A stretch of DNA of 64,000 nt from Burkholderia sp. OK233 (GTDB lineage Bacteria; Pseudomonadota; Gammaproteobacteria; Burkholderiales; Burkholderiaceae), in contig NZ_OCSR01000001.1 in the NCBI RefSeq assembly GCF_900230185.1, forward strand, positions 5,828,001 to 5,892,000. The letters run 5' to 3'. Shown here piece by piece: positions 43,643 to 53,328 of this stretch. The notes under the pieces are model-generated. The model was not told where the DNA came from. It worked only from the letters and a program-made list of their open reading frames with translations, and ran no database searches. Within the stretch, counting starts at the first letter, position 1, and every line of letters starts with the position of its first letter. The position numbers and the translations under genes were made by a program.

Positions 43643-45142
43643 CCCACAATTCTTTATGCGCAGGAGTGAATGATCGCTTGTAAACGTTCGGCGTCGATGT
43701 TAACTTTGGCCCATTCTGTTCGCGACGGCAGTTGGAATTGGTCGACAAAAACGATACTGACGACTGGGCGAGTGCCGAATTCAGCGAGGCGAATCTGGGG
43801 GATGCGCGCCTGGCACAACGTCTTGTTGCGTTGGCTCGCCGCCTCGCGCACAGTCCGCAAGGTTCGTTTCCCCAGTCACTCAAGCCAGCCGAACTGAAGG
43901 CCGCCTACCGCTTCTTCGATAATGAGCAGGTGGACACAAACGGAATCCTCGCGCCGCATATTGCACAAACGCTCGATCGCATGAGGCAGGTGCCGGTCGT
44001 GCTGGCAATTCAGGACACAACGGAGTTCAACCTGTCGCATCTGCACGCGACGGAAGGTCTGGGTCGCGGCACCGGCAACAATGAGCAGGGCTTCATGATG
44101 CACAGCCTGCTGGCAGTCACGCCCGAGGGCTTGCCGCTAGGCGTGCTGGGCATGAAGACCTGGGTGCGCCCCGAAGAGGTGTTCGGCAAGAGGGCCCCTG
44201 CGGTTACGCGCCCGATCGAAGAGAAAGAAAGCATCAAATGGCTTGAAGGAATCGACCATCTCGCGGCACTCAAGTTACATTGTGCACAGACGCGGTTCGT
44301 CTGTGTTGGAGACCGCGAGAGCGACCTGTACGAGCTGTTTGTCGCCGAACGCCCCGCCGGGGTGGACTGGTTGATCCGCGCAGTACACAACCGCGTGGCG
44401 CGTCACCCGCAAGGCTACCTTTGGGAGGCTGTTCTAGCCACCATGCCCCTTGGCCACACTGAACTGCGGGTACCAGCCAGAAGCACGCCTGCTCAGCGCA
44501 CAGCACGGCTGACATTGCGTTGTGCGAGCGTGCGACTGCACTCTCCAAGGGCGCGCGCCAGCCGCCGCAGCCTGCCTGAGATTGACGTCTTTGCGATTCA
44601 CGCCATTGAAGATAAACCCCCGCATGGCGTTGAACCGCTTGAATGGATGCTGCTGAGTTCGGTGCCCACGACCTCGCTTGATGCCGTTCTCGAACGGCTG
44701 GCCTGGTACGCACGGCGCTGGACCATCGAGACGTGGCACCGCGTGCTCAAAAGCGGCTGCCGTATCGAGGCGCGCCAGTTCGGCACGCTCGATCGGTTTG
44801 TGAGAGCGACGGCTCTGATTGCCGTCATCGCGTGGCACATCCTGTATGCAACACTGCTCGCGCGAACTGATACGCAGCTATGCTGCGAAGTACTGCTGCA
44901 ACCAGTTGAATGGCAGGCGCTCTATTGCCACACCCACCGAACGACGCAACTGCCAGAGCAGGTTCCAACGCTGCAGCAAACCATCGTGTGGATAGGCATG
45001 CTCGGCGGCTATCTGAATCGCAAGCATGACCGCCCGCCAGGACCGACCGTCATATGGCGCGGATTTCTCGTCCTGCACGAAATTACGAAGATGTATCAGC
45101 TCTTCAAACAAAGCGGATAGCACGGCCTCTCAACTTTGTGGG
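43643..45142 (+). mobile_element. IS4-family (Tn5/IS50-like) insertion sequence
   Basis: About 1.5 kb around an intact transposase gene. Short candidate terminal repeats are CCCACAA at 43643-43649 and TTGTGGG at 45136-45142. No target duplication could be matched, so the ends are approximate. Confidence 0.65.
43732..45120 (+). CDS. IS4-family transposase, Tn5 type
   Basis: A 462-residue DDE transposase. Asp residues are in VLAIQDTTEFNLS and CVGDRESDLYELF. The Glu sits in the YREK signature Y-x2-R-x3-E-x6-K (YARRWTIETWHRVLKSG). The N-terminal DNA-binding part (WASAEFSEANLGDARLAQRL, AAYRFFDNEQV) and the C-terminal dimerisation part (RKHDRPPGPTVIWRGFLVL) are both present, so the gene looks intact. 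Length is close to the 476 residues of the Tn5 enzyme. The ATG at 43732 gives the usual start before the WA.AEF motif. Confidence 0.92.
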   Translation: MELVDKNDTDDWASAEFSEANLGDARLAQRLVALARRLAHSPQGSFPQSLKPAELKAAYRFFDNEQVDTNGILAPHIAQTLDRMRQVPVVLAIQDTTEFNLSHLHATEGLGRGTGNNEQGFMMHSLLAVTPEGLPLGVLGMKTWVRPEEVFGKRAPAVTRPIEEKESIKWLEGIDHLAALKLHCAQTRFVCVGDRESDLYELFVAERPAGVDWLIRAVHNRVARHPQGYLWEAVLATMPLGHTELRVPARSTPAQRTARLTLRCASVRLHSPRARASRRSLPEIDVFAIHAIEDKPPHGVEPLEWMLLSSVPTTSLDAVLERLAWYARRWTIETWHRVLKSGCRIEARQFGTLDRFVRATALIAVIAWHILYATLLARTDTQLCCEVLLQPVEWQALYCHTHRTTQLPEQVPTLQQTIVWIGMLGGYLNRKHDRPPGPTVIWRGFLVLHEITKMYQLFKQSG

Positions 45143-45930
45143 TAAACCTGAGCCCGGCGGGGGTGTGTCGCACTATACCCACCGCGCCCCGCCATCTCCA
45201 ACCAGCGGCTCTTCGCGCTCGTGCGCGACGCGGCTAACGTACGTTGGGGTGAATCCTGAGTCCGCCCAGATTCAAGCAGCGATCGAACGCGGGATAACCC
45301 CTAATGCGCACGCTGATGACCGTCTTGCCCGTCCTGTCACGGCTTCTTCCCTCACCTTAACAAGATCGTTAGCTCGGAGATAACGAATTCCCGCCGGGCG
45401 TAATTGAACCGATGCCGCTCGCGCCATAGACTCGATGCAAGTTTCCAGCGAGAGCGGTATGTCCAATCAAAGTCCGTCCCATTCCGGCTCGGCCACCCGC
45501 CTCGTGGAAAAACGTCGCCGACTGCCGCCCATCGGTTCGATCACGGATGACGTGGTATTGCCGATCGGCTGAGTCGTGGGCATCGTTCGAAACCTGATTT
45601 CGCCGGGCGATATGGGAGTTCGCCAGAACACAAAACGCCAGCCAATTCTTGCTACGTCAGGCCTATCCGGCCTTCTCTATCGCCGCCTCGCCAGTGTCTG
45701 CTTCGGGTCACCCGTAGCCGACATATGGAAGTTGAAATTTGTCGCCGAAAAGTGGACACGTGTCGACAGCTTCGGCCATTATCGCGAACTCCGACCCAGG
45801 AAAGCGACAGTAGTGAGCACATGGATACGCTGCATATCTCGTATCCGTAGGCAAGGTTCCGCGCTTGCTCCGGACGCGCACCGCGCGTGCGGTCATCCAG
45901 TGAGTAACGAGAATATATAGGAGATATAAG
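45143..45930. other. Intergenic, decayed sequence
   Basis: About 790 nt without an intact gene. A minus-strand frame at 45272-45466 (RPAGIRYLRANDLVKVREEA) has a coding look but no family I can name. The last 30 nt contain the ribosome site (AGGAGAT) for the lipoprotein at 45931. Confidence 0.45.
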
Positions 45931-47160
45931 ATGCACAGGTCAGCATGGGTAAAGGCTTCCGTCGTATGCGCGATGTTTGCGCTGGCCGGTTGTGGCGGCA
46001 ATGATAACGTGGGAACGGGACCACACTTTGTCGCCGACATTGCGGTACCGAACGTGAAATCAGGGGTCAATTTTTCGTTCGATATCGGCATCACGAACGG
46101 CAACCGCTACTATTTCACCGATCGCAATAACGCGGCTCTGGACGTGATAGACATTCCGACCAAGACCTTTTTCAAGGCGATCCAGGGCAGCGGGAATCTC
46201 GCATTTGCAGGTCTTGGGTCGGGCTCGAATTCGACGTCCGGGCCCGATGGCGCAACGCCGGTCGGCAGCCTCATCTATGCCGGTGACGTCAACTCCGTGA
46301 AAATCGTCGATCCTGCTGCAGGTGCCGTGCTCACCAACATCCCTGTCAGCGCCACCGGTGTGCGGGCGGACGAAGGTTGTCTCGACTCGACGCACGGCAT
46401 CTTCATGATCTCCAGTCCAGAAGAGCCGACGCCATTCGCGACTTTCATCAGCACCACTACGCAAAGTGTGATCGCGAAAGTTACCTTCACGGACGCTGCC
46501 GGTCAACCCACTGCGGGGTTGGAGGCGTGCGTGTACGACGCGGCGAGCGACAACTTCTATGTCAACGTCGATGGAAGCACTGCAAATCCGCATGGCGAAC
46601 TGGTCAAGCTGCCTGGCGCAGCGATTCGCGCGATACCGTCCGGGACGACGCAAAATTACACGGCCCTTTCGGGCGTAGCGATGTACCCGGAAGGCAATTG
46701 CGATCCGACCGGTCTCGCGCTGGGGCCGGGCACCGACATCGCCGTTGGGTGCCGCGAAGCGACTTCAGGCTCACCACTGTTGATGGAAGTCTTCAACCGG
46801 GCAAGCGGCGCGCTCGTCGCTTCACTTAACGCGGGTGGCGGCGATCAACTCGAATACGACGCCGCGACGAACCGATACTACAACGCGACAAGTCGGTGGA
46901 CTGCGTCGGGCAACGCTTCGACGAACGGAACGTGCACCGTGGCCTCGCCGTGCAAACCGGTGCTTACGATCGTCGACGCTGGCTCACGTAGCGTGGTGGC
47001 GCGGCTGAACACCGGCAACAATGCGCATTCGGTCGCGATTGATCCCGCAACCGGGTTCGTCTTTGTTCCCTACTCTTCTGCCACCGCGCCGGCTGGTTGT
47101 CCGGACTGCGCATCGAACGGGTTTGTCAACGGAGGGGTATCTGTGTTTGCTGCCCGGTAG
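45931..47160 (+). CDS. Beta-propeller-like lipoprotein (paralogue of the gene at 16810)
   Basis: A 409-residue lipoprotein with signal peptide and lipobox LAGC (Cys21), followed by GGNDN. It aligns throughout with the protein at 16810: NRYYFTDRNNAALDVIDIPT, SLIYAGDVNSVKIVDPA, DEGCLDSTHGIFMISSPEE, NCDPTGLALGPGTD, GGGDQLEYDAATNRYYN and HSVAIDPATGFVFVPYS. The repeated strand pattern suggests a seven-bladed propeller. The start has AGGAGAT 8 nt before it. Function is unknown. The conserved Cys pairs and acidic loops could bind a metal or partner. The two copies lie 29 kb apart on opposite strands, each near IS debris. Confidence 0.87.
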   Translation: MHRSAWVKASVVCAMFALAGCGGNDNVGTGPHFVADIAVPNVKSGVNFSFDIGITNGNRYYFTDRNNAALDVIDIPTKTFFKAIQGSGNLAFAGLGSGSNSTSGPDGATPVGSLIYAGDVNSVKIVDPAAGAVLTNIPVSATGVRADEGCLDSTHGIFMISSPEEPTPFATFISTTTQSVIAKVTFTDAAGQPTAGLEACVYDAASDNFYVNVDGSTANPHGELVKLPGAAIRAIPSGTTQNYTALSGVAMYPEGNCDPTGLALGPGTDIAVGCREATSGSPLLMEVFNRASGALVASLNAGGGDQLEYDAATNRYYNATSRWTASGNASTNGTCTVASPCKPVLTIVDAGSRSVVARLNTGNNAHSVAIDPATGFVFVPYSSATAPAGCPDCASNGFVNGGVSVFAAR

Positions 47161-47488
47161 CAGCACGGCAAGCGGGCGATCGACATAGCCAGGGCTGGAG
47201 GCTATCAAGCGTCCAGATCCCGGTCACCTGAGGTCGCCCGGAACGCAGTGTGCGTCGGCGGATCAAGCCAGGCCGAAGCTGCGGGAGTCGGGGCACTTTG
47301 AGAGTGGCGTCACTCGAAAATGCGGGCAGTGGTTCTGCATCGGCGTCGACGCCACGCGACCGGAACGGACCACTGTGTCTCACGGCTAACGAGCTTTTCG
47401 TGAGACGGATTTAACCAACTAATCGGGATGGCGCTGAGGCGGACCGTCCAAAAGTCAACGATAACCATAATTGTAAAAGTCGGAATAC
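47161..47488. other. Intergenic, nothing recognised
   Basis: About 330 nt between the lipoprotein and the chemoreceptor gene. It includes the chemoreceptor promoter, but no clear sigma-28 or sigma-70 motif could be picked. Confidence 0.4.
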
Positions 47489-49057
47489 ATGAACCGATTG
47501 ACCTTGAACCAGAAGCTGTGGGGCGTTCTGTCGCTTCTTTGGCTCGGCATTGTTGTGCTCGTCACCGCGAGCGCATGGATGCACCGTTCGGACCTGCTGG
47601 ATCAGCGTAAGCACACGTTGTCCCAGCAGGTCGATACCGCAATGGGCGTGATCTCATACTTCCAGAAGAAGGCTGCAGAGAAGACGCTGTCCGTTTCCGA
47701 CGCCAAGTTGCAGGCCCTGGAGAGTCTGCGCGGGCTGCGTTACGGGACGGACCACGAAGGCTATTTCGGCATTTACAATTCTGCGGTCACTGCCATCCTC
47801 GTTCCAACGAACCCGGCGCTCGAGTCCAGGAATCAGTCCGGGATGGTTGACCCTAACGGGACGCATGTCGCAACTGAGATCGTTAAAAGCTCCTCAGTTG
47901 GCGGCGATCACTTCGTCGAATACGTGTGGCCCAAGCCCGGAAGCGATGTACCGGTACGCAAGATCACCTACAGCGCGTTTAATCCCGACTGGGACTGGCA
48001 TGTTTTCACCGGCGTCTACGTCGACGACATCAACCGCGCGTTTCGTGCGACGCTACTGCGCGACCTGTTACTCGTGGCAGCTATTCTCGTGGTTCTGTCG
48101 GCGGCAATGTTGCTCCTGATCCACAGCATCCGGGCGAGCCTTGGTGGCGAGCCCGCTCATGCGGCGGATGCGTGTAAGCGCATCGCAAACGGTGACCTAA
48201 GTGCGGATCTTGACCTGCGGCCGGGCGATACGGGCAGCCTGATGGTGTCGCTGAAGTCCTTGCGCGACGCTCTGTCCAGCGTCGTGTCCGACGTACGTGC
48301 AAACGCCGAAAGTGTAGCCACTGCGAGTGCGCAGATCGCGCAGGGAAATCTCGATCTCTCTAGCCGCACTGAAGAGCAGGCCGCGTCACTTGAAGAAACC
48401 GCCGCGAGCATGGAACAACTTACCGCCACGGTAAGACACAACACTGACAATGCGAAGCAGGCGGCCACGCTTGCTGACTCCGCCTCAGGCGTTGCGCAGC
48501 GTGGCGGCGAGGTTGTCGGAAGGGTGGTCGAGACAATGTACGGAATCGCAGCCAGCTCGAACAGAATGTCCGAGATCATCTCCGTCATCGAAGCAATCGC
48601 GTTCCAGACCAACATCCTGGCTCTGAACGCATCGGTGGAGGCTGCACGAGCCGGCGAGCAGGGGCGAGGCTTCGCGGTCGTAGCAGGCGAGGTTCGCACA
48701 CTCGCGCAGCGCAGCGCTACCGCCGCCAAGGAGATCAAGGACCTGATCGGCGACTCAGCGAACCGCGTGGCCGCCGGCTCGAAACTCGTCGAGGAGGCGG
48801 GCCGTACGATCTCGGAGATCGTTGCCTCTTTCAAGCGAGTTACCGACATCGTCGGCGAAATATCGTCTGCGTCACAAGAACAGAGTACCGGTATCGAGCA
48901 GGTCAATCAGGCGGTCAGCCAGATGGATCAGGTGACCCAACAGAATGCCGCGCTCGTAGAGGAGGCCACGGCTGCCGCGCACGCCATGTCCGAACAAGCC
49001 CAGGGATTGCGCGTAACTGTGGCCTTTTTCACCCTGGGCAATGTACCGCGGCTATAG
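47489..49057 (+). CDS. Methyl-accepting chemotaxis protein with single-Cache sensor
   Basis: A 522-residue chemoreceptor. TM1 is at 8-30 (LWGVLSLLWLGIVVLVTASA). A periplasmic Cache domain (sCache_2) spans about 35-185 (YGTDHEGYFGIYNSAVTAIL, NPDWDWHVFTGVYVDDINRA). TM2 is at 190-212, then HAMP (CKRIANGDLSADLDLRPGDT) and the signalling helices. The tip is canonical (AIAFQTNILALNASVEAARA, GEQGRGFAVVAGEVRTLAQR), and methylation-type Gln/Glu pairs are present (SRTEEQAASLEETAASMEQL). No CheR-tethering pentapeptide ends the protein. sCache_2 receptors usually sense small organic acids. Confidence 0.94.
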   Translation: MNRLTLNQKLWGVLSLLWLGIVVLVTASAWMHRSDLLDQRKHTLSQQVDTAMGVISYFQKKAAEKTLSVSDAKLQALESLRGLRYGTDHEGYFGIYNSAVTAILVPTNPALESRNQSGMVDPNGTHVATEIVKSSSVGGDHFVEYVWPKPGSDVPVRKITYSAFNPDWDWHVFTGVYVDDINRAFRATLLRDLLLVAAILVVLSAAMLLLIHSIRASLGGEPAHAADACKRIANGDLSADLDLRPGDTGSLMVSLKSLRDALSSVVSDVRANAESVATASAQIAQGNLDLSSRTEEQAASLEETAASMEQLTATVRHNTDNAKQAATLADSASGVAQRGGEVVGRVVETMYGIAASSNRMSEIISVIEAIAFQTNILALNASVEAARAGEQGRGFAVVAGEVRTLAQRSATAAKEIKDLIGDSANRVAAGSKLVEEAGRTISEIVASFKRVTDIVGEISSASQEQSTGIEQVNQAVSQMDQVTQQNAALVEEATAAAHAMSEQAQGLRVTVAFFTLGNVPRL

Positions 49058-49402
49058 CTGATCGAGGAAGCCGGGAGAACCTCGCGCCGCATCAACGATC
49101 CCGAACAGACCAAGCTGTTGCTGGAGGGCATTGGCTTCAAGGACTGCGAATCGGTGCAGGACGATCGACCGGTTGAGCAGAAACTCACCGCATCACTCTT
49201 GACGTTATCTCTTAAGCGGACCGCACGGGCATTTCAATTGAAGTAAATATCCGCCACCCAGGTTAATTGATCTACGGAGGCTCGCTGGTTACGGTCGCGA
49301 ACGCGAAAACCATGGACGCGAGCCGTATCGAAGAGCGTCGCATGACATACGGCAAAAATTGGCCGAGGAAACACCCGCATGAAGCCATTTGGAGGAAAGA
49401 AC
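49058..49402. other. Intergenic with possible gene relic
   Basis: About 345 nt. A short frame (TSRRINDPEQTKLLLEGIGF at about 49080-49145) looks like a gene fragment but cannot be assigned. The right end carries the acs ribosome site. Confidence 0.4.
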
Positions 49403-51385
49403 TTGTCGGACATCGAATCAATGACGCGAGAGAGACGCGTTTTCAACGTACCCGATGCGTTTTCAAAGGGGGCGGCAATCCCAGGTATGGAACATTACGC
49501 CGCACTCTGCGCCGAAGCCGAACGGGATTATGAAGGATTCTGGGCCCGCCTCGCCCGAGGCAATCTGTTGTGGTCGAAGCCGTTCACTGAAGTTCTTGAT
49601 GAAAGCAACGCGCCGTTATATCGATGGTTTGGGGATGGTCAGCTCAATGCGTCATACAACTGTCTGGATCGCAACCTTCTCAACGGGAACGGCGACAAAT
49701 TGGCTATCCTGTTCGAGGCCGATGACGGGATCCTGACCAGCGTCACGTACCGGGAGTTGCATGCCAGAGTCTGCCGCTTCGCGAACGCGCTCAAGGATCT
49801 TGGTGTCGCCAGGGGCGATCGTGTCGTTATCTATCTGCCGATGTCGATCGAAGGCGTAGTGGCCATGCAGGCTTGCGCGCGTATCGGAGCGACGCATTCG
49901 GTGGTATTCGGTGGCTTTTCCGCGAAGGCGCTGCAGGAACGCGTCTCGGATCTCGGTGCAGTGGCGCTTGTCACGGCAGATGAACAGATGCGGGCGGGCA
50001 AACCGCTTCCGCTTAAAGCGATTGCCGATGAGGCGATCGAGCTAGGCGGTTGCGAATCCGTGCGTCACGTGATCGTTTATCGGCGAACGGGCGGCAGGAT
50101 CAGGTGGACAGTAAATCGTGACCGCTGGATGCACGAAATCTCGGCGGATCAGTCCGATATCTGCGACGCCGAACCGGTAGACGCCGAACACCCCCTCTTT
50201 GTGCTGTACACCTCCGGGTCCACAGGGAGGCCCAAGGGCGTGCAGCACAGCACGGCCGGCTACCTTCTGTGGGCTAAGCTCACGATGAAATGGACGTTCG
50301 ACATCAAGACCGACGACGTATTCTGGTGTACTGCGGATATCGGCTGGATCACCGGGCATACCTACATAGCGTACGGACCGCTTGTAGCGGGAGCGACGCA
50401 ACTGATGTTCGAAGGCGTGCCGACTTACCCGGATGCGGGTCGTTTCTGGGAAATGATTGCGCGCCACAAGGTAAGCGTTTTCTATACCGCGCCCACAGCT
50501 ATCCGCTCACTGATCAGGGCAGCGGAAGCGGATGCTGAAATCCATCCGGCCGGCTATGACCTCTCGAGCTTGAGACTACTGGGCACCGTTGGCGAACCGA
50601 TCAGCCCTGATACGTGGATGTGGTACTACCATCACGTCGGTGGGGACCGCTGCCCGATTGTCGACACATTCTGGCAGACTGAAACAGGGGGACACATGAT
50701 CGCGCCATTGCCTGGCGCCACCCCGCTTGTTCCTGGTTCGTGCACGCTTCCGTTGCCTGGCATCATGGCATCGGTTGTCGATGAAACCGGGCAGGTGTTG
50801 CCCAACGGCAGCGGCGGCCTCCTCGTCATCAAGCGCCCATGGCCGTCCATGATCCGTACGATCTGGGGTGATACCGAACGGTTCGGGCAGAGTTATTTCC
50901 CGGCGGAACTCGGAGGGGACGTGTATCTCGCCGGGGATGGGGCGATCCGCGACAAGGACAGCGGGTATTTCACCATCACAGGGCGCATCGACGACGTGCT
51001 CAACGTCTCCGGCCACCGGATGGGTACGATGGAAATCGAATCCGCACTGGTCGCTCACCCTATGGTTGCGGAGGCGGCCGTGGTGGGGCGCTCTGACGAA
51101 GTGACCGGGGAAGCCATCTGCGCATTCGTGGTACTCAAGCATGAGTGCCCGTCCGGCGCGCAAGCCCGGCAGCTCGCCGCGGAATTGCGTAAGTGGGTTG
51201 GCACGGAGATCGGACCCATTGCCAAACCGAAGGACATCCGGTTTGGCGACAACTTGCCGAAGACGCGCTCGGGGAAGATCATGAGACGATTACTGCGTTC
51301 CCTGGCAAAAGGCGAAAAGATCACGCAGGATGTATCGACCCTCGAGAATCCGTCCATTCTGGATCAATTGGGCGAGGCGTTCTAG
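49403..51385 (+). CDS. acsA: Acetyl-CoA synthetase (acetate-CoA ligase, AMP-forming)
   Basis: An acyl-adenylate-forming enzyme of about 660 residues that turns acetate, ATP and CoA into acetyl-CoA. The TTG at 49403 is preferred, because GGAGG lies 7 nt before it; the ATG at 49379 would place that ribosome site inside the gene. Motifs: P-loop LYTSGSTGRPKGVQHS, CTADIGWITGHTYIAYGPL, the A5 motif DTFWQTETGGHMI, A7/A8 GDGAIRDKDSGYFTITGRID and the C-terminal catalytic, acetylation-controlled Lys in PKTRSGKIMRRLL. It is encoded next to the malonate operon, whose decarboxylase releases acetyl groups or acetate, so it could feed them into central metabolism. MdcR follows on the same strand 78 nt later. 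Confidence 0.93.
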   Translation: MSDIESMTRERRVFNVPDAFSKGAAIPGMEHYAALCAEAERDYEGFWARLARGNLLWSKPFTEVLDESNAPLYRWFGDGQLNASYNCLDRNLLNGNGDKLAILFEADDGILTSVTYRELHARVCRFANALKDLGVARGDRVVIYLPMSIEGVVAMQACARIGATHSVVFGGFSAKALQERVSDLGAVALVTADEQMRAGKPLPLKAIADEAIELGGCESVRHVIVYRRTGGRIRWTVNRDRWMHEISADQSDICDAEPVDAEHPLFVLYTSGSTGRPKGVQHSTAGYLLWAKLTMKWTFDIKTDDVFWCTADIGWITGHTYIAYGPLVAGATQLMFEGVPTYPDAGRFWEMIARHKVSVFYTAPTAIRSLIRAAEADAEIHPAGYDLSSLRLLGTVGEPISPDTWMWYYHHVGGDRCPIVDTFWQTETGGHMIAPLPGATPLVPGSCTLPLPGIMASVVDETGQVLPNGSGGLLVIKRPWPSMIRTIWGDTERFGQSYFPAELGGDVYLAGDGAIRDKDSGYFTITGRIDDVLNVSGHRMGTMEIESALVAHPMVAEAAVVGRSDEVTGEAICAFVVLKHECPSGAQARQLAAELRKWVGTEIGPIAKPKDIRFGDNLPKTRSGKIMRRLLRSLAKGEKITQDVSTLENPSILDQLGEAF

Positions 51386-51463
51386 TGAATGCGGGATTAA
51401 CGCTATATGTCAGAAGCGGAGGCGAGCCGATAATCGGCGAATCGAATCACTTAATAGTTCAAG

Positions 51464-52378
51464 ATGCGCGACCGAATTGACGATGAAATCACCTTTCGCA
51501 AGCTGGAAGTGCTGCTCGCCTTCATGGACACCGGCAACCTGTCGAAGGCAGCGGAGGCTCTGAATGTGAGCACGGTCAGCGTGCACCGCGCGCTGCATTC
51601 GCTCGAGCAGGGCGTGCGGTGTGCGCTGTTCCGGCATGAGGGCCGTAACCTGAAGTCGACGGAAGCCGCGCAGATGCTTGCCGACGTAGCGCAGGAGGTG
51701 ATCACGCTGATGTCGGATGGCATTCGCGCGACGCGTGAGGCAGCGGGTTACTCGTCACATCGTCTGAAGATTGGCTCGCTGTATTCGCTGACTATCAAGA
51801 CCGTGCCTGGCATCGTCATCGATATCAAGGTGCGGCGGCCGATGCTTCAGGTCGAACTCGTGCTTGGGCCGAATGCCGAACTGCTGGAGAAGCTGAAGCT
51901 GGGCGTCATCGATGCCGCCCTGATGGCGTTGCCCGACGCCGAGCCTGAAGTTGAATCCATTCCGCTTTTCGAAGATGACATCTTTTTCGCAGCGCCCGCC
52001 GGATCGCCCTACGCCAATCAGCAAGCTGTCGATTTGAGGGACTGTCGCGACGAAACATTCGTTTCGCTGGGCGAGGGCTTCGCGACGTATCGCGGTTTTT
52101 TGGAGGCGTTTCGCGTCGCGGACTTCACGCCAAACGTCACCATGAGAGTCGGCGATATATTTTCGCTGATGAACCTTGTGAGCGGTGGGGTGGGTTATAC
52201 GCTTTTGCCGGGACGTGTACGCGGTGTATTCGGCGACAAGGTGCAATTCATTCCACTGCAGCCGCGCTACCTGATGCGCCAGACCATTGGCGTGAGCTTC
52301 CTGCGTGCACGCGAACGGGACCCGAACCTGCTCGCGCTCATGGCCGTCTGCCGCCTTCGCACGAGAAGCGCCGACTGA
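51464..52378 (+). CDS. mdcR: LysR-family regulator of malonate utilisation
   Basis: A 304-residue LysR-type regulator. Winged helix at 10-65 (FRKLEVLLAFMDTGNLSKAA, EALNVSTVSVHRALHSLEQG), then a periplasmic-binding-like effector domain. The unusual VSTVSVHRALHSLEQGVRCALF segment is what I recall from MdcR proteins. It converges with mdcH (20 nt between the stop codons) and is not next to the mdcA promoter, so it must act in trans on the 59.3-kb region. Malonate or malonyl-CoA would be the inducer. Confidence 0.88.
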   Translation: MRDRIDDEITFRKLEVLLAFMDTGNLSKAAEALNVSTVSVHRALHSLEQGVRCALFRHEGRNLKSTEAAQMLADVAQEVITLMSDGIRATREAAGYSSHRLKIGSLYSLTIKTVPGIVIDIKVRRPMLQVELVLGPNAELLEKLKLGVIDAALMALPDAEPEVESIPLFEDDIFFAAPAGSPYANQQAVDLRDCRDETFVSLGEGFATYRGFLEAFRVADFTPNVTMRVGDIFSLMNLVSGGVGYTLLPGRVRGVFGDKVQFIPLQPRYLMRQTIGVSFLRARERDPNLLALMAVCRLRTRSAD

Positions 52379-52398
52379 CCGCCACGCTTCGGAGGCCA

Positions 52399-53328
52399 TT
52401 ACTGGCGCGCCTGTTCCCGTTCAATGAGCATGCCAAGGTCCGAAAGTGAAGTCGCACTGCATACCGCGATCCCCTCTGTGAAAATCGCGCTGCTCAGCCG
52501 GGTCAACATGTTGGATGGCGGCATCTCGATCACGAGACGTGCGCCTCGTTCCCACGCGAGCCTCACCGTATCGTCCCAGCGCACCTGCCGCGCCATGTTG
52601 CCGGCAAGATCGGCCGCGATGCGCGGGCCGTCGAAAAGCGGGCGTGCAATGCTGCTGCTCAGATACACAAGGCGAGGCGCGTGCACAGAGACCTGGCCGA
52701 AGGCATCGGCGAGCGCAGTCGCGGACGCGTCGAGCAAGGCGCAATGCGAAGGGACCGCCACGTCGAGACGCTCATAGCGTTGCGCTCCGTGCTCACCCGC
52801 AAGTGTTGCAAGGCGTTGCATGGCGGCATCGCTGCCCGCGACCACCATCTGCGTCTGGGCGTTGATGTTTGCCAGAAAGACCGGCATGGCCGGGCTGTTC
52901 ACTTCCGCGATCAATCGTTCGAGCGCACGCTGCGTCATGCCGACGATCGCGGTCATGCCGTAGCCGCGCGGGAAGGCTCGTTCCATTAACTGGCCGCGCA
53001 ATGCGACGAGCCTGACGGCGTCGGCGTAGCGCAGAGCGCCTGCGATCACGGCGGCTGGATAGGCGCCGATCGAAAGGCCCGTGACCATGTCGGGTGTATG
53101 GCCGAAGGCACTGATGACGCGCGCCTGGGCGACGCCCGCGATCAGCAGGCAAAGTTGGACCGCGACGGTGGAGCGCAGCGAGTTCATGTCGTCAAGCGAC
53201 AGGGCGTCGTAGCCCAGCGTGTCGCTGGCTTCTTCGAGTGCGTGAGCAACCTCGGCGTGATCCGGCAACGCGTGCAGCATGCCGCTGCGCTGCGCGCCCT
53301 GGCCGGGGAACGTGAATAGCACGCTCAC
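52399..53328 (-). CDS. mdcH: Malonate decarboxylase, malonyl-CoA:ACP transacylase subunit
   Basis: A 309-residue FabD-like transferase that primes the MdcC carrier with malonyl from malonyl-CoA. The start is GTG at 53328 (VSVLFTFPGQGAQRSGM), the normal family N-terminus; open sequence further up in this frame is antisense to mdcM and not coding. The catalytic Ser is in GLSIGAYPAAV (GxSxG), and the catalytic His is in VPSHCALLDAS. FANINAQTQMVVAGSD is the usual nearby block. The stop codon of the mdcG stub overlaps its start. It is the last gene of the operon. Confidence 0.92.
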   Translation of the reverse strand: MSVLFTFPGQGAQRSGMLHALPDHAEVAHALEEASDTLGYDALSLDDMNSLRSTVAVQLCLLIAGVAQARVISAFGHTPDMVTGLSIGAYPAAVIAGALRYADAVRLVALRGQLMERAFPRGYGMTAIVGMTQRALERLIAEVNSPAMPVFLANINAQTQMVVAGSDAAMQRLATLAGEHGAQRYERLDVAVPSHCALLDASATALADAFGQVSVHAPRLVYLSSSIARPLFDGPRIAADLAGNMARQVRWDDTVRLAWERGARLVIEMPPSNMLTRLSSAIFTEGIAVCSATSLSDLGMLIEREQARQ

